A DNA stretch of 64,000 nucleotides, from positions 1 through 64,000 of the forward strand of contig CANFJF010000005.1 in NCBI GenBank assembly GCA_947447355.1. The letters run 5' to 3'. Every line of letters begins with the position of its first letter. Position 1 is the first letter of the stretch. This document shows, in pieces, positions 27,094 through 36,006 of the stretch. Both the position numbers and the translations under genes were made by a program. The notes beneath the pieces are model-generated. The model saw only the letters and a list, made by a program, of their open reading frames with translations. It had not been told where the DNA came from and did not search any database. Source of the stretch: Comamonadaceae bacterium (GTDB lineage Bacteria > Pseudomonadota > Gammaproteobacteria > Burkholderiales > Burkholderiaceae_C).

Positions 27094-27873
27094 TTACGGT
27101 TTTGGCGAAATATCAGCAGCCTTGGCTGCCAAAAAAGCCTCATCGCGCGGCGTCAGTCGTCCATTGACACGGGCAGCCTCCAGCAGCTCCGGGCGCCGCA
27201 CCAGCGTCAGGGCCAGCCGCTGTTCGCGCCGCCAGCGCTCAATCTCGGCATGGTGGCCCGACAACATCGCAGCCGGCACAGACATACCGCGCCAGTTTTC
27301 AGGCCGGGTGTAGGCCGGGCAATCGAGCAAACCGTCGAGCGCCGGGTTAAAACTGTCCAGCTGATGACTGCCTTCGTCATTCAAAACGCCGGGCTGCAAT
27401 CGGGTCACAGCGTCAATCAAGGCCATTGCCGCAATCTCACCGCCAGACAAGACAAAGTCGCCCAGACTGATCTGGCCATCCACATGGGCATCAATAAAGC
27501 GCTGGTCCACACCTTCGTAACGACCGCACAGCAGCACAGCGCCCGCAGAAGTCGCCCACCCTTCCACAACGCTGTGCTTCAGAGACTGGCCAATCGGCGA
27601 AAACAACACGACCGGGACAAGAGTGCTCTCAGTCGCAGCGCGCTCAGCCCGAATAGCGTCCAGACACAGCGCCAGCGGCTCAGCCATCATGACCATGCCA
27701 GGACCGCCACCAAACGGTCGGTCGTCGACACGTCGATAACTGCCTTCAGAAAAATCCCGGGGGTTCCAGAGCCGCACTTGCACCTGACCGGATTCGTAGG
27801 CGCGGCGTGTCACGCCTGTGCTCAAAAAAGGCGCAAACAGCTCGGGAAAAAGGGTGATGACGTCAAAACGCAT
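27094..27873 (-). CDS. trmD: tRNA (guanine-N1)-methyltransferase
   Basis: A 259-residue SPOUT methyltransferase. Typical segments are [16 protein letters not shown] at the start, [13 protein letters not shown] and the SAM-binding knot with [18 protein letters not shown] and RPENWRGM. It makes m1G37 in tRNAs and prevents frameshifting. It lies between rimM and rplS as in most bacteria. Confidence 0.97.
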   Translation of the reverse strand: MRFDVITLFPELFAPFLSTGVTRRAYESGQVQVRLWNPRDFSEGSYRRVDDRPFGGGPGMVMMAEPLALCLDAIRAERAATESTLVPVVLFSPIGQSLKHSVVEGWATSAGAVLLCGRYEGVDQRFIDAHVDGQISLGDFVLSGGEIAAMALIDAVTRLQPGVLNDEGSHQLDSFNPALDGLLDCPAYTRPENWRGMSVPAAMLSGHHAEIERWRREQRLALTLVRRPELLEAARVNGRLTPRDEAFLAAKAADISPKP

Positions 27874-27899
27874 GCAGGTGTTTCAACTGCTGGCTGACT

Positions 27900-28502
27900 T
27901 CAGTAGTCGGGCTGCCAATCCACGGTGATGCGTTTGCCCGGGATGTCCACGCCGTCGACATAAGCCGCAACGAAGGGAATCATGCGCTCGGCTGCGGCTT
28001 CTGTGCCGTCTTCAGCGACGGCTTGGTATTCCACACACAGCACCGAATGCGGGCCGGTGGTCATGAGGTCGCGCACCGCGCCCAGGCTGACGCCCTCGCG
28101 GTTCACGACATCCAGGCCGATCAGATCGACCCAGTAATATTCATCTTTGGAGGCGCTTGGAAAGCTGCTGCGCGGCAAGAAAATTCGTGCGCCACGCAAA
28201 GCTTCAGCGAGATTTCGGTCATCAATGCCGGCGATCTTGGCGACCACGGTATTGGAATGCACCTTGCACTCGTCCAGCGTGATGGAGACGGTGCCGGAAA
28301 AAACTGAAAACCCGGGACGGAACTTAGCTTCAGGTGCTTGCAACAGCCAATCTTTGGCTGCAAACAAGGCATCAGGCTCAGCGCTGTGCGGAAGCACCTT
28401 GACCCAGCCCTTCACGCCCCAAGCGTCAAGAACACGGCCAACCTCAATCGCATCATCTGGCAGGACGGCTGGCTTCAGGCCGAAAAGGCTTTCAGTGACC
28501 AT
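27900..28502 (-). CDS. rimM: Ribosome maturation factor RimM
   Basis: A 200-residue protein; start region VGRVLDAWGVKGWVKVLPHS is the RimM N-terminal domain, then the PRC-barrel with EYYWVDLIGLDVVNREGVSLGAV and PFVAAYVDGVDIPGKRITVDW. It assists 30S maturation around S19. Gap to trmD is 26 bases and to rpsP 39 bases. Confidence 0.96.
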   Translation of the reverse strand: MVTESLFGLKPAVLPDDAIEVGRVLDAWGVKGWVKVLPHSAEPDALFAAKDWLLQAPEAKFRPGFSVFSGTVSITLDECKVHSNTVVAKIAGIDDRNLAEALRGARIFLPRSSFPSASKDEYYWVDLIGLDVVNREGVSLGAVRDLMTTGPHSVLCVEYQAVAEDGTEAAAERMIPFVAAYVDGVDIPGKRITVDWQPDY

Positions 28503-28541
28503 GCTGCTGACTCTGTCTCATGCGTTGACCGAGGTTCCTCT

Positions 28542-28793
28542 TCAGGCAGCCTTGGCGGCGCCTTGCTTGACCAACCGCTCGACTGTGTCGGAGGCTTGTG
28601 CGCCAACGCCCAGCCAATGAGTCAGACGATCTTGCTCAATGCGCAAGGCTTCTTCGCCGCCACGGGCGAGTGGGTTGTAAAAACCAATACGCTCGATGAA
28701 ACGACCATCGCGGCGAACGCGTTTGTCAGCCACAACGATGTTGAAAAAAGGACGGTGTTTGGAACCGCCGCGCGAGAGTCGGATGACGACCAT
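28542..28793 (-). CDS. rpsP: 30S ribosomal protein S16
   Basis: An 83-residue protein: [25 protein letters not shown] and [14 protein letters not shown] are the family pattern. First gene of the rpsP-rimM-trmD-rplS operon; ATG 28793 follows a leader of about 100 bases from a TATAAT at 28904-28909. Confidence 0.97.
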   Translation of the reverse strand: MVVIRLSRGGSKHRPFFNIVVADKRVRRDGRFIERIGFYNPLARGGEEALRIEQDRLTHWLGVGAQASDTVERLVKQGAAKAA

Positions 28794-28903
28794 GATTTAT
28801 CCTTCGGGTGGTGGAGCAACAAAATCGTCACCCCAACATGTACTTGCAGCGCTTGAGACACACGACATGGCCACCCGGCCAGCGAATTGCTGCAAAGCCG
28901 CAG

Positions 28904-28909
28904 ATTATA
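28904..28909 (-). promoter_or_regulatory. Candidate -10 box of the rpsP operon
   Basis: Minus strand TATAAT in ggcTATAATc context about 111 bases before rpsP. No good -35 was found; the leader could hold control elements but none was recognised. Confidence 0.55.
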
Positions 28910-28959
28910 GCCCGAGACCTTGCCTCAGCGCCGCCTGCTCAACACACCATTCCATTCAT

Positions 28960-29493
28960 ATGCCCTTGATTCGTTCCTGTCTCCTCACAGATCTTGCCGC
29001 CATCACGGCTATTTATGCCCAGCACGTGCTGCACGGCACCGGCACATTTGAAACCGAGCCCCCCACATTGGCTGAGATGACGGCCCGACGCGACGATGTA
29101 CGGGACAAGCAGTTGCCGTACCTCGTGGCTGAAGAGGCCGGAAAAATAATCGGCTTTGCTTACTGCAATTGGTTCAAGGCCAGACCGGCGTACCGCTATT
29201 CGGCTGAGGACTCGATTTATTTGTCACCAGAGGCGCAGCGCCGAGGGATTGGTCGCGCTTTGCTGACCGAACTCACCGCGCGAGCAGAATCTGTCGGTGT
29301 GCGCAAACTGATCGCAGTCATCGGTGATTCCGCCAATGCCGGATCGATTGGCTTGCACAGTAGCGTCGGATTTGAGCCGGTCGGAGTGCTCACATCTTGC
29401 GGTTGGAAATTCAACCGCTGGCTGGATGTCGTGCTGATGGAAAAGGTCTTGGGCGCGGGCGATCTCTGCCCGCCACAAGCTCTTGGGGTGTAA
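28960..29493 (+). CDS. GNAT N-acetyltransferase, phosphinothricin-acetyltransferase-like
   Basis: A 177-residue acetyltransferase, start chosen at ATG 28960 (PLIRSCLLTDLAAITAIYAQHV). The acetyl-CoA-binding loop is YLSPEAQRRGIGRALLTEL, and GTGTFETEPPT, YCNWFKARPAYRYSAEDSIY and GFEPVG match the Pat/Bar/YncA group that acetylates phosphinothricin, methionine sulfoximine or related amines. The TAA overlaps the ATG of the next gene. Confidence 0.88.
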   Translation: MPLIRSCLLTDLAAITAIYAQHVLHGTGTFETEPPTLAEMTARRDDVRDKQLPYLVAEEAGKIIGFAYCNWFKARPAYRYSAEDSIYLSPEAQRRGIGRALLTELTARAESVGVRKLIAVIGDSANAGSIGLHSSVGFEPVGVLTSCGWKFNRWLDVVLMEKVLGAGDLCPPQALGV

Positions 29494-29957
29494 TGGTTCA
29501 AATGAAAAATATGAAAAACAAAACCGTCGCCACTTGGCTGGCTTTCCTCGGAGGTCCTTTGGGACTACACCGGTTTTATCTGCACGGCTGGACTGACACG
29601 CTCGGATGGGCGCTGCCGATACCGACGGCGCTTGGCATTTACGGCATTGAACGCGTGCAGCAATATGGTTTGGACGATCAGTTGAGCTGGGTGCTGATTC
29701 CGTTGCTGGGCTTCACTCTGGCAGCCAGTGCACTAACGGCCATTTTTTATGGCTTGATGCCGGTCGAAAAATGGAATGCACGTTTCAACCCGGAAGCCGA
29801 TGCCGATGCTGAACTTGGGGGAACCAACTGGCTCACCATGCTGGCCGTGATTGCCTCCCTGCTGGTAGGTGCCATCTCCATGATGGGCAGCATGGCTTAC
29901 AGCTTCCAGCACTACTTTGAATACCAGGTCGAAGAAGCCCGCAAGATTTCCCAATGA
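29493..29957 (+). CDS. TM2-domain membrane protein
   Basis: A 154-residue membrane protein that starts at ATG 29493 inside the previous stop (TAATG), with GGGGTG upstream. It opens with a TM2-like hairpin (WLAFLGGPLGLHRFYLHGWTDTLGW; G..GxHRFYLxG motif) and has two further helices. TM2 proteins have no settled bacterial function. It ends at 29957, directly abutting the pit gene stop at 29958. Confidence 0.75.
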   Translation: MVQMKNMKNKTVATWLAFLGGPLGLHRFYLHGWTDTLGWALPIPTALGIYGIERVQQYGLDDQLSWVLIPLLGFTLAASALTAIFYGLMPVEKWNARFNPEADADAELGGTNWLTMLAVIASLLVGAISMMGSMAYSFQHYFEYQVEEARKISQ

Positions 29958-30968
29958 TCAAAACACTTGGAAACTTATCCAGTAAGCAATCGCCGCCACA
30001 AAGGCGCTGGCCGGAATCGTGAAAATCCAAGCCCAGACGATATTGCCTGCGACACCCCAACGCACAGCACTGGCGCGTTGAGTTGAACCGACACCCACGA
30101 TAGCGCCGGTGATGGTGTGCGTGGTGGAAACAGGAATGCCCAGCCCTGTTGCCAAAAACAAGGTCAGCGCGCCGCCGGTTTCGGCACAAAAACCACCCAC
30201 AGGTTTCAACTTGGTGATCCGCTGGCCCATGGTTTTAACGATGCGCCAACCCCCAAACATGGTCCCCATAGCGATCGCTACATAGCAACAGACGATGCTC
30301 CAAAGTGGTGGCGAGGAATCCGTCGCGGAGGCATAGCCGGTGGCAATCAGCAGCATCCAGATGATGCCAATGGTCTTTTGCGCATCATTGCCGCCATGAC
30401 CTAAGCTATAAGCACCTGCCGACACCAGCTGCAAGCGTCGAAACCAACGATCCACCTTCGACGGTGTGGCCCGACGGCAAACCCAGGCGACCACCACCAT
30501 CATGATCGAGCCTAATAAAAACCCCAACACGGGCGAGACAAAGATGAAAGCGACAGTTTTAAACACCCCACCAGAGACCAATGCACCAGCGCCAGACTTG
30601 GCCACGACCGCACCCACAATACCGCCAATCAGGGCATGCGAGGAACTGCTCGGAATGCCGTAATACCAAGTCACCACGTTCCAAGTGATGGCGCCCAACA
30701 GAGCGCCAAACACCACATGTGTGTCGACAATGCCGGGCTGCACAATGCCCTTGCCGACCGTCGCCGCCACGCTCAGATGGAAAATAAAGATGGCGATGAA
30801 ATTGAAAAAGGCGGCGAACAACACCGCTTGACCCGGCTTCAGAACACCCGTGGAGACCACGGTGGCAATCGAGTTGGCGGCATCATGAAAGCCGTTCATG
30901 AAGTCGAAAATGATGGCCAGACACACCAACAAGGCCACAACCCACAGGGCAGTTTGGACGGTTTGCAT
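29958..30968 (-). CDS. Inorganic phosphate transporter, PiT family
   Basis: A 336-residue protein with about ten helices. The duplicated PiT signature is present: FDFMNGFHDAANSIATVVSTGVL near the N-terminus and YSLGHGGNDAQKTIGII in the second half, with GIPVSTTHTITGAIVG. It brings in phosphate (as metal phosphate) with protons. The DUF47 gene lies 15 bases upstream on the same strand, a usual partner. Confidence 0.93.
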   Translation of the reverse strand: MQTVQTALWVVALLVCLAIIFDFMNGFHDAANSIATVVSTGVLKPGQAVLFAAFFNFIAIFIFHLSVAATVGKGIVQPGIVDTHVVFGALLGAITWNVVTWYYGIPSSSSHALIGGIVGAVVAKSGAGALVSGGVFKTVAFIFVSPVLGFLLGSIMMVVVAWVCRRATPSKVDRWFRRLQLVSAGAYSLGHGGNDAQKTIGIIWMLLIATGYASATDSSPPLWSIVCCYVAIAMGTMFGGWRIVKTMGQRITKLKPVGGFCAETGGALTLFLATGLGIPVSTTHTITGAIVGVGSTQRASAVRWGVAGNIVWAWIFTIPASAFVAAIAYWISFQVF

Positions 30969-30983
30969 ACAGCGCCCGGTGGA

Positions 30984-31631
30984 TCAGGAATTTTCGAGGA
31001 CGATGCCCTCGATTAAATTGGCCACGTCTTCACATTTATCGGTGATGGTTTCCAGCAGCTCGTAGATCGCTTTGAGCTTGATGACCTCACGGACATCCGG
31101 CTCTTCACGAAACAGCTTACTCATGGCAGATCGCATGACGTGATCGGCATCAGACTCGAGCTTGTCGATTTCTTCACAGGTTTTCAACGCCGCTTCAGCC
31201 GTGTCGGCGTCGCTCAACTTGTCGATCAGTGCCACTGCATCTTTCAGACGCTCACAGCATTTAACGCTCAGGTCTGTCAGTCGAACAATTTCGTCGGTCA
31301 TGTGCCGAACGTCGTAGAGCGCCATGGTTTCGGCGGAATCTTGAATCAAGTCAGCCACGTCATCCATGGTGTTGATCAACGAATGAATTTGCTCACGATC
31401 AATCGGCGTGATGAAGGTCTTGTGCAGCATGCGGTTGACCTCTTGCGTGATGCGATCGGCGGCCCGTTCAGCGTTGTCCACATCACGGTTGAAGCCTTCA
31501 CGCTTTTCCACATCGTTGTAATGGGTCACCATGTTCGAAAACGCATGAGCGGCCTCGACGATGCGCGCAGCATGCTGGTTGAAGAGTTCAAAAAAGTTGC
31601 CTTCTCGTGGCAACAGCTTGGCAAAGAGCAT
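30984..31631 (-). CDS. DUF47 family protein, PiT accessory regulator (PhoU-like)
   Basis: A 215-residue all-helical protein, start at ATG 31631 (LFAKLLPREGNFFELFNQHA). It has the DUF47 pattern RITQEVNRMLHKTFITPIDREQIHSLINTMDDVADLIQDSAE. DUF47 proteins are PhoU-like and are found next to low-affinity phosphate permeases, which they appear to regulate. Open frame continues upstream to 31802 but no start site is supported there. Confidence 0.9.
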   Translation of the reverse strand: MLFAKLLPREGNFFELFNQHAARIVEAAHAFSNMVTHYNDVEKREGFNRDVDNAERAADRITQEVNRMLHKTFITPIDREQIHSLINTMDDVADLIQDSAETMALYDVRHMTDEIVRLTDLSVKCCERLKDAVALIDKLSDADTAEAALKTCEEIDKLESDADHVMRSAMSKLFREEPDVREVIKLKAIYELLETITDKCEDVANLIEGIVLENS

Positions 31632-31804
31632 CAGGAATTCCCAGAAAATTATGTCAAGATAATGACATTTCGAATGATCTGATGAGTTTAACGCTGGGAA
31701 TTTGAAAAAGACAAGGCCTCGCGCGGCCCCACAACGGGACGGAAGCCTTATCCGCAAACAGAAGTGTTCAAGCCTGCCGAAAATAAATTCGGCAACGCGC
31801 AAAG

Positions 31805-33823
31805 TTAAAAGCTGGCTTGCATGCCAACCTTCAAGCTACGCCCCGGCATCGGGGCTTTTGGAAAAGCCGTTGTGGTCAACACCGAAGACGCGCTGTAAAC
31901 CAGCTGGTTGGTGATGTTGTCTAAGCGCGTAAACCAGAGCAAGCTGGCCGCGCCTGCCCGCATGCGATAGGTCCCGGCCAGGTTCCACAAGGTGTAAGCA
32001 TCCGTGGCGCGGTCCGTCACTGGCACCCGATGTTGCGCACCCGAGTGGTCAAAGCCAAAGTTCGCACCCCAAGGCCCACTGCCCCACAACAAGGTCGAAC
32101 CGACGCGCCAAGGTGCGATGCGCGGTAGCGCCTCGCCGTTGTCCAGGTTGGTAGCGCGAACTAGATCGCCGCGCAAGGCCAAGTCCAGCGTTGAAGCGCC
32201 CTCCAGCAGGCGGACACTACCGCTGCTCTCCAGACCAACGACACGCGCTCGTACCTGCTCGTACTGATACAGCGGCAGGGCATCCTGCACGAGGCCGGTG
32301 CTGTTCAGCATGATGTAGTTCTGGAAACGACTCACATAGCCATTGACGCCGAAGCGATTAGCGCCCGCCTTCCAAGCGGCACCGACGTCCAGATTCCCAG
32401 ACATCTCTTTGTTCAGATTCGCATTGCCCAACTCATAAGCTGCCGTGGCCAAGTGCGGGCCGTTGGCAAACAGCTCATAGTCTTTGGGCGCGCGTTCGGT
32501 GTAGGCCAGATTGCTGGTCAGCTTCCAGCCAGGCGCCACATTCCACAAACTGCCCAAGGCATAGCTGCCGGCATTGAACTCCCTGAAGCCGGGCGTGAAG
32601 CGCGCGGCTTCTGGATTGCCAAAAGATTCGACCCGCACAGACTCAAGCCGGCCACCCAAGCTCAGCTTGCCCCAAGGGGTGGCCATTTCTTCGTAAGCAA
32701 ACGCCGCCGTTTGGTCGGTTTTACTGTGCGGTGCAAAGGCCTCAAGGCCATCGGCTGAAAATCGGTTGGACTGCGTCTGAAAGCCGAACATGCCGTCGAA
32801 GTTGCCGCTCTTGGCAAGATGCGCCTCCAGCCGCAAGTCGTTGCCCGTGTTCTTGAAAACGGTGCTCGGCGTCGCCCCTTCCAACTCGGTGTGGTTGTAG
32901 TTGGTCTGGCTGTACTGGCCTTTGACGCTTTGAACGAATCCGCCCAAGTTACGGACCTCGCCTTCGAGCGCATAACGGTTGGACTTCATGCCGATGGTGA
33001 CATCGTCTTCGGCCACGGTGCCATACGTGCTGTTGTAATTGGAGGCCGACGCGCCCACATAACCGTTGTCAAAAAACAGCGAGCCGCCTACCGCTTGACC
33101 GCTGGTATTGCTGGCTGAATTGCAAATTTTTCGCTGCGTGGTGGTCACGCCGTTTTGGGTGCAGGACAAGTCAATCGGCACGCTGACGTCACCGGTCTGC
33201 CGGTCAAACGCATCCACGTGCAACTGGTAGCGTGTGTTGCCAGCCTCTAACAACAAACCTTTGCCACGCTCAGAATTGCCAGTGGCCAAATTCAAGTCGG
33301 TTTTGCCGCTGACACCGCCGCTCTCATCAAACTGCGGCTCGCGCGCAATTCGGTTGTCGATCACATTGACGACGCCGCCGACTGCGCTGCCGCCGTACAT
33401 CAGCGCGCCTGGGCCGCGCAAAACTTCAATGCGTTCAATGCTCAACGGATCCAGCGTGACCGCATGGTCATAACTCAGGTTAGACACATCCAGCGAACCA
33501 CCGCCGTTGTTCAGGATGCGGATGCGATCACCGTCAAGGCCACGAATAATGGGCCGGCTCGCGTTGGGGCCAAAGTAAGTGCTGCTGACACCGGGCAGGC
33601 CGTCCAGCGTTTCGCCCAGGGTGGTTTTGCTGCGCAACAACAAATCGGTGCCCGAAAGTTGTGTGGCCGGTGCGATCAGATCGCTAGAACCCAAGGGATT
33701 GCCGGTGACAGTGACCTCTTGCAGGCTGAGGGGAGCGTTTTGAGCGAATGCGTTAACAGACAAGACGCTAAGGAAAGACAAGGCGGCCGTGCTCACGGCG
33801 CGACGCTGGAAAGAATTTTTCAT
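31805..33823 (-). CDS. TonB-dependent outer membrane receptor, ZnuD-like
   Basis: A 672-residue receptor; ATG 33823 gives a signal peptide (KNSFQRRAVSTAALSFLSVLSVNAFAQ ending AFAQ). The plug domain shows PIIRGLDGDRIRILNNG, DHAVTLDPLSIERIEVLRGPGALMYGGSAVGGVVNVID, close to the zinc/haem receptor ZnuD of Neisseria. There is a C-terminal beta-barrel ending in F. A TonB box-like LQEVTVTG follows the signal. A DUF2946-like gene lies just upstream, a common pairing for metal receptors. Zinc as substrate is inference. Confidence 0.85.
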   Translation of the reverse strand: MKNSFQRRAVSTAALSFLSVLSVNAFAQNAPLSLQEVTVTGNPLGSSDLIAPATQLSGTDLLLRSKTTLGETLDGLPGVSSTYFGPNASRPIIRGLDGDRIRILNNGGGSLDVSNLSYDHAVTLDPLSIERIEVLRGPGALMYGGSAVGGVVNVIDNRIAREPQFDESGGVSGKTDLNLATGNSERGKGLLLEAGNTRYQLHVDAFDRQTGDVSVPIDLSCTQNGVTTTQRKICNSASNTSGQAVGGSLFFDNGYVGASASNYNSTYGTVAEDDVTIGMKSNRYALEGEVRNLGGFVQSVKGQYSQTNYNHTELEGATPSTVFKNTGNDLRLEAHLAKSGNFDGMFGFQTQSNRFSADGLEAFAPHSKTDQTAAFAYEEMATPWGKLSLGGRLESVRVESFGNPEAARFTPGFREFNAGSYALGSLWNVAPGWKLTSNLAYTERAPKDYELFANGPHLATAAYELGNANLNKEMSGNLDVGAAWKAGANRFGVNGYVSRFQNYIMLNSTGLVQDALPLYQYEQVRARVVGLESSGSVRLLEGASTLDLALRGDLVRATNLDNGEALPRIAPWRVGSTLLWGSGPWGANFGFDHSGAQHRVPVTDRATDAYTLWNLAGTYRMRAGAASLLWFTRLDNITNQLVYSASSVLTTTAFPKAPMPGRSLKVGMQASF

Positions 33824-33899
33824 GACAGACTTCGAAGACATCAAAAACAGGAACGGGCACGCCACAGTGCGGCGGAATGACACCAGCAGTTTGGGAAGT

Positions 33900-34319
33900 T
33901 CAGCGAGCCGAAGGCGGGCCGCGCGCTAGATAAAGCGCAGCCCAGCGGGCGATGAAATCGCCCGCTAAAGTCACCAATACGATGTTTGGCAACGGTGTTG
34001 ACACTACCTGCAACGGCAGAAAATGCAGTGCCTGGGCGTGACACAGCTGGTCAAACACCAAGCAGTCTTCGGCCTTGTCATGGCCCGCAAACAATTTTAA
34101 AGACCACCCTACGGCATCAGAGGTGGCAACCTGAACAGGCTCAACGCCAACAGTGCTGGTCTGCGCAAGCTGCTGGATATTGGCACTGGCAGCGGCCGAC
34201 AGCAAGCCATGCGACTGACCATGGACGATGCCGTGCATCAGCCCCAACAAAGGCACCATGAGCAAAGCCAGGGCGAGGTAGCAGCCCATGACTTGTCGAA
34301 TGATGACTCTGAAATTCAT
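33900..34319 (-). CDS. DUF2946-like small membrane/periplasmic protein
   Basis: A 139-residue protein with one N-terminal hydrophobic segment (YLALALLMVPLLGLMHGIVH), a central HDKAEDCLVFDQLCHA with Cys and His, and the C-terminal ARGPPSAR that I know from DUF2946 proteins. These are usually found beside TonB receptors for copper or zinc. Function is unknown. It lies between msrA (25-base gap) and the receptor (76-base gap). Confidence 0.65.
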   Translation of the reverse strand: MNFRVIIRQVMGCYLALALLMVPLLGLMHGIVHGQSHGLLSAAASANIQQLAQTSTVGVEPVQVATSDAVGWSLKLFAGHDKAEDCLVFDQLCHAQALHFLPLQVVSTPLPNIVLVTLAGDFIARWAALYLARGPPSAR

Positions 34320-34344
34320 GCCGATTTAAATTCTGCCAATGGGG

Positions 34345-34884
34345 TTAATGCCGCACGCGATCAGTGAAAGTCTTGCGAAACTTCGCCACCTTGGGGCCGG
34401 CCACTGCCACGCAATAACCCTGATTTGGGTTGCGCTCAAAAAAGTCCTGATGATAGTCCTCGGCCGGCCAGTAGTTGGTCAAAGGCTGCACCTCGGTCAC
34501 GATCGGCTGACTGAACAACTTGGCCTCAGTCATCTCGCTGAGCATGTGCTCAACCACTTTTTCCTGCTCAGGAGTCGACCAGTAAATGCCGCTGCGGTAT
34601 TGGGTACCGGCATCGTTGCCCTGCCGGTTCAGTGTGGTCGGGTCATGAATAACGAAGAAAATTTCGAGAATCTCACGCAGGCTGATCTGCGTCGGGTCAT
34701 ACGTCAGCTTGACCACTTCGTTGTGCCCGGTCGTGCCTGAGCACACTTGCTCGTACGTCGGCTGCGACACATGGCCGTTGCTGTAGCCCGACTCGACGTC
34801 GGTCACGCCGCGCACTTGGACAAACACCGCCTCGGTGCACCAAAAACATCCGCCGCCCAGCGTGATCGTTGGCAATGTGGTCAT
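34345..34884 (-). CDS. msrA: Peptide methionine (S)-S-oxide reductase
   Basis: A 179-residue protein with the catalytic GCFWCTEAVF, then GYSNGH, QYRSGIYW and YHQDFFERNPNQGYC. The start ATG 34884 leads directly into TTLPTITLGGGCFW. It repairs S-sulfoxides of methionine in proteins. A longer frame to 35067 is not supported by homology. Confidence 0.95.
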   Translation of the reverse strand: MTTLPTITLGGGCFWCTEAVFVQVRGVTDVESGYSNGHVSQPTYEQVCSGTTGHNEVVKLTYDPTQISLREILEIFFVIHDPTTLNRQGNDAGTQYRSGIYWSTPEQEKVVEHMLSEMTEAKLFSQPIVTEVQPLTNYWPAEDYHQDFFERNPNQGYCVAVAGPKVAKFRKTFTDRVRH

Positions 34885-34972
34885 AGGATCTTTCGTTGAA
34901 TTGAGTGGTCTGAAGAATTCGAAAACTAGCCGCTTGTCTGGACCCTGATTTTGCCCACCGCAGCTCTTACTT

Positions 34973-35863
34973 TCACGTCGCCATCGGCAAACTTGTGCGA
35001 ACTGCATGGACAAAGGCGGCCAGCGCCGGGCTGTCACGGCTGGTTTTCCAGAGGCAATGGGTCTCATACGTCATGGCTTCATCTTGCAGTGGCAGAAACA
35101 CCGCGCCAGCCAGCGCCGACTGCTGCAAGGCCGCAGGCACCAGCGCCACGCCCATGCCTTGCGCCACCAGCGACACCACGCTCAACCAATGCCGGAGCTC
35201 GTAACGAATCTCCGGATCAAACCCAGACGCTGCACACAGTGCCAAGATGCGCTCATGGTAGTCCGGCGACACCGTTTTGGAGACCACCGCAAACGGCTCG
35301 CCCTGCAATTGCGCCAGTGCCAAGGTGGCCTGTCCGGCCAACGCGTGAGCGGCTGGCAAGCAACCCACAAAAGCCTGGCTCGCCACCCGAATGTGCGACA
35401 ACTCAGGCGGCACCCGCGTGGTGTGCACAAAACCCAAGTCGAGTCGGCCTTGCGCCAGTTCCACCAATTGCTCACTCGAACTCAATTCTTTGAGCAGCAG
35501 GCGCAAACGTGGATGACCCTCCTGAAAGCGCGCCAAGATCAGCGGCAAACCACTGAACAGCATGGTCCCGGAAAAGCCAATCGTCAGGCTGCCGGCCATG
35601 CCCTCGCCGACATCCTTGGCCAGATTCGCTGCGCTCGCGGCCTGCTCCAACAAAGCCCGCGCCGCTGGTACAAAAGCCAGACCGGCAGCAGTCAGCTGCA
35701 CTGACTTGCTGTTGCGCGTCAGCAGCTGAGCACCCACCGACGCCTCCAACTGCTGAATGTTCAGCGACAGCGGCGGCTGCGAAATGGCCAGACGACGCGC
35801 TGCCCTTCCGAAATGCAGTTCCTCGGCCAGCACCAGAAAGTAGCGAAGATGTCGAAATTCCAT
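34973..35863 (-). CDS. LysR family transcriptional regulator, divergent from gcdH
   Basis: A 296-residue regulator. The N-terminal HTH is MEFRHLRYFLVLAEELHFGRAARRLAISQPPLSLNIQQLE, followed by a two-lobe ligand domain. It is divergently oriented from glutaryl-CoA dehydrogenase at 36007; in Burkholderiales a LysR gene at this place (GcdR-like) often controls gcdH. A candidate binding site lies at 35876-35902. Confidence 0.88.
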   Translation of the reverse strand: MEFRHLRYFLVLAEELHFGRAARRLAISQPPLSLNIQQLEASVGAQLLTRNSKSVQLTAAGLAFVPAARALLEQAASAANLAKDVGEGMAGSLTIGFSGTMLFSGLPLILARFQEGHPRLRLLLKELSSSEQLVELAQGRLDLGFVHTTRVPPELSHIRVASQAFVGCLPAAHALAGQATLALAQLQGEPFAVVSKTVSPDYHERILALCAASGFDPEIRYELRHWLSVVSLVAQGMGVALVPAALQQSALAGAVFLPLQDEAMTYETHCLWKTSRDSPALAAFVHAVRTSLPMAT

Positions 35864-35875
35864 GAATATAAAAAT

Positions 35876-35902
35876 AATATCGTTGAATCGTTAATTGATA
35901 TT
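35876..35902. promoter_or_regulatory. Candidate LysR binding site between regulator and gcdH
   Basis: AATATC (35876-35881) and GATATT (35897-35902) form an inverted repeat with a 15-base spacer in an AT-rich 143-base gap. LysR sites are T-N11-A type dyads; this spacing is a little long, and only the region's role is well supported. Confidence 0.5.
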
Positions 35903-36006
35903 AGACAGCTATTCTTGATTGCTGAACAATCGATCTCCGCATCTAGGCCAACCAGCATCCTTTGGGCAGGCCCTACACTTTGCAGTCATATTCAAGGAAA
36001 CATGCC

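Noticed and set aside
33842..33883. Longer N-terminus for the TonB receptor
   Set aside because: It would put extra residues before a good signal peptide that starts at ATG 33823.
34320..34344. A Zur-type operator before the DUF2946-like gene
   Set aside because: The 25-base gap has no convincing GTTATAATATAAC-like palindrome.
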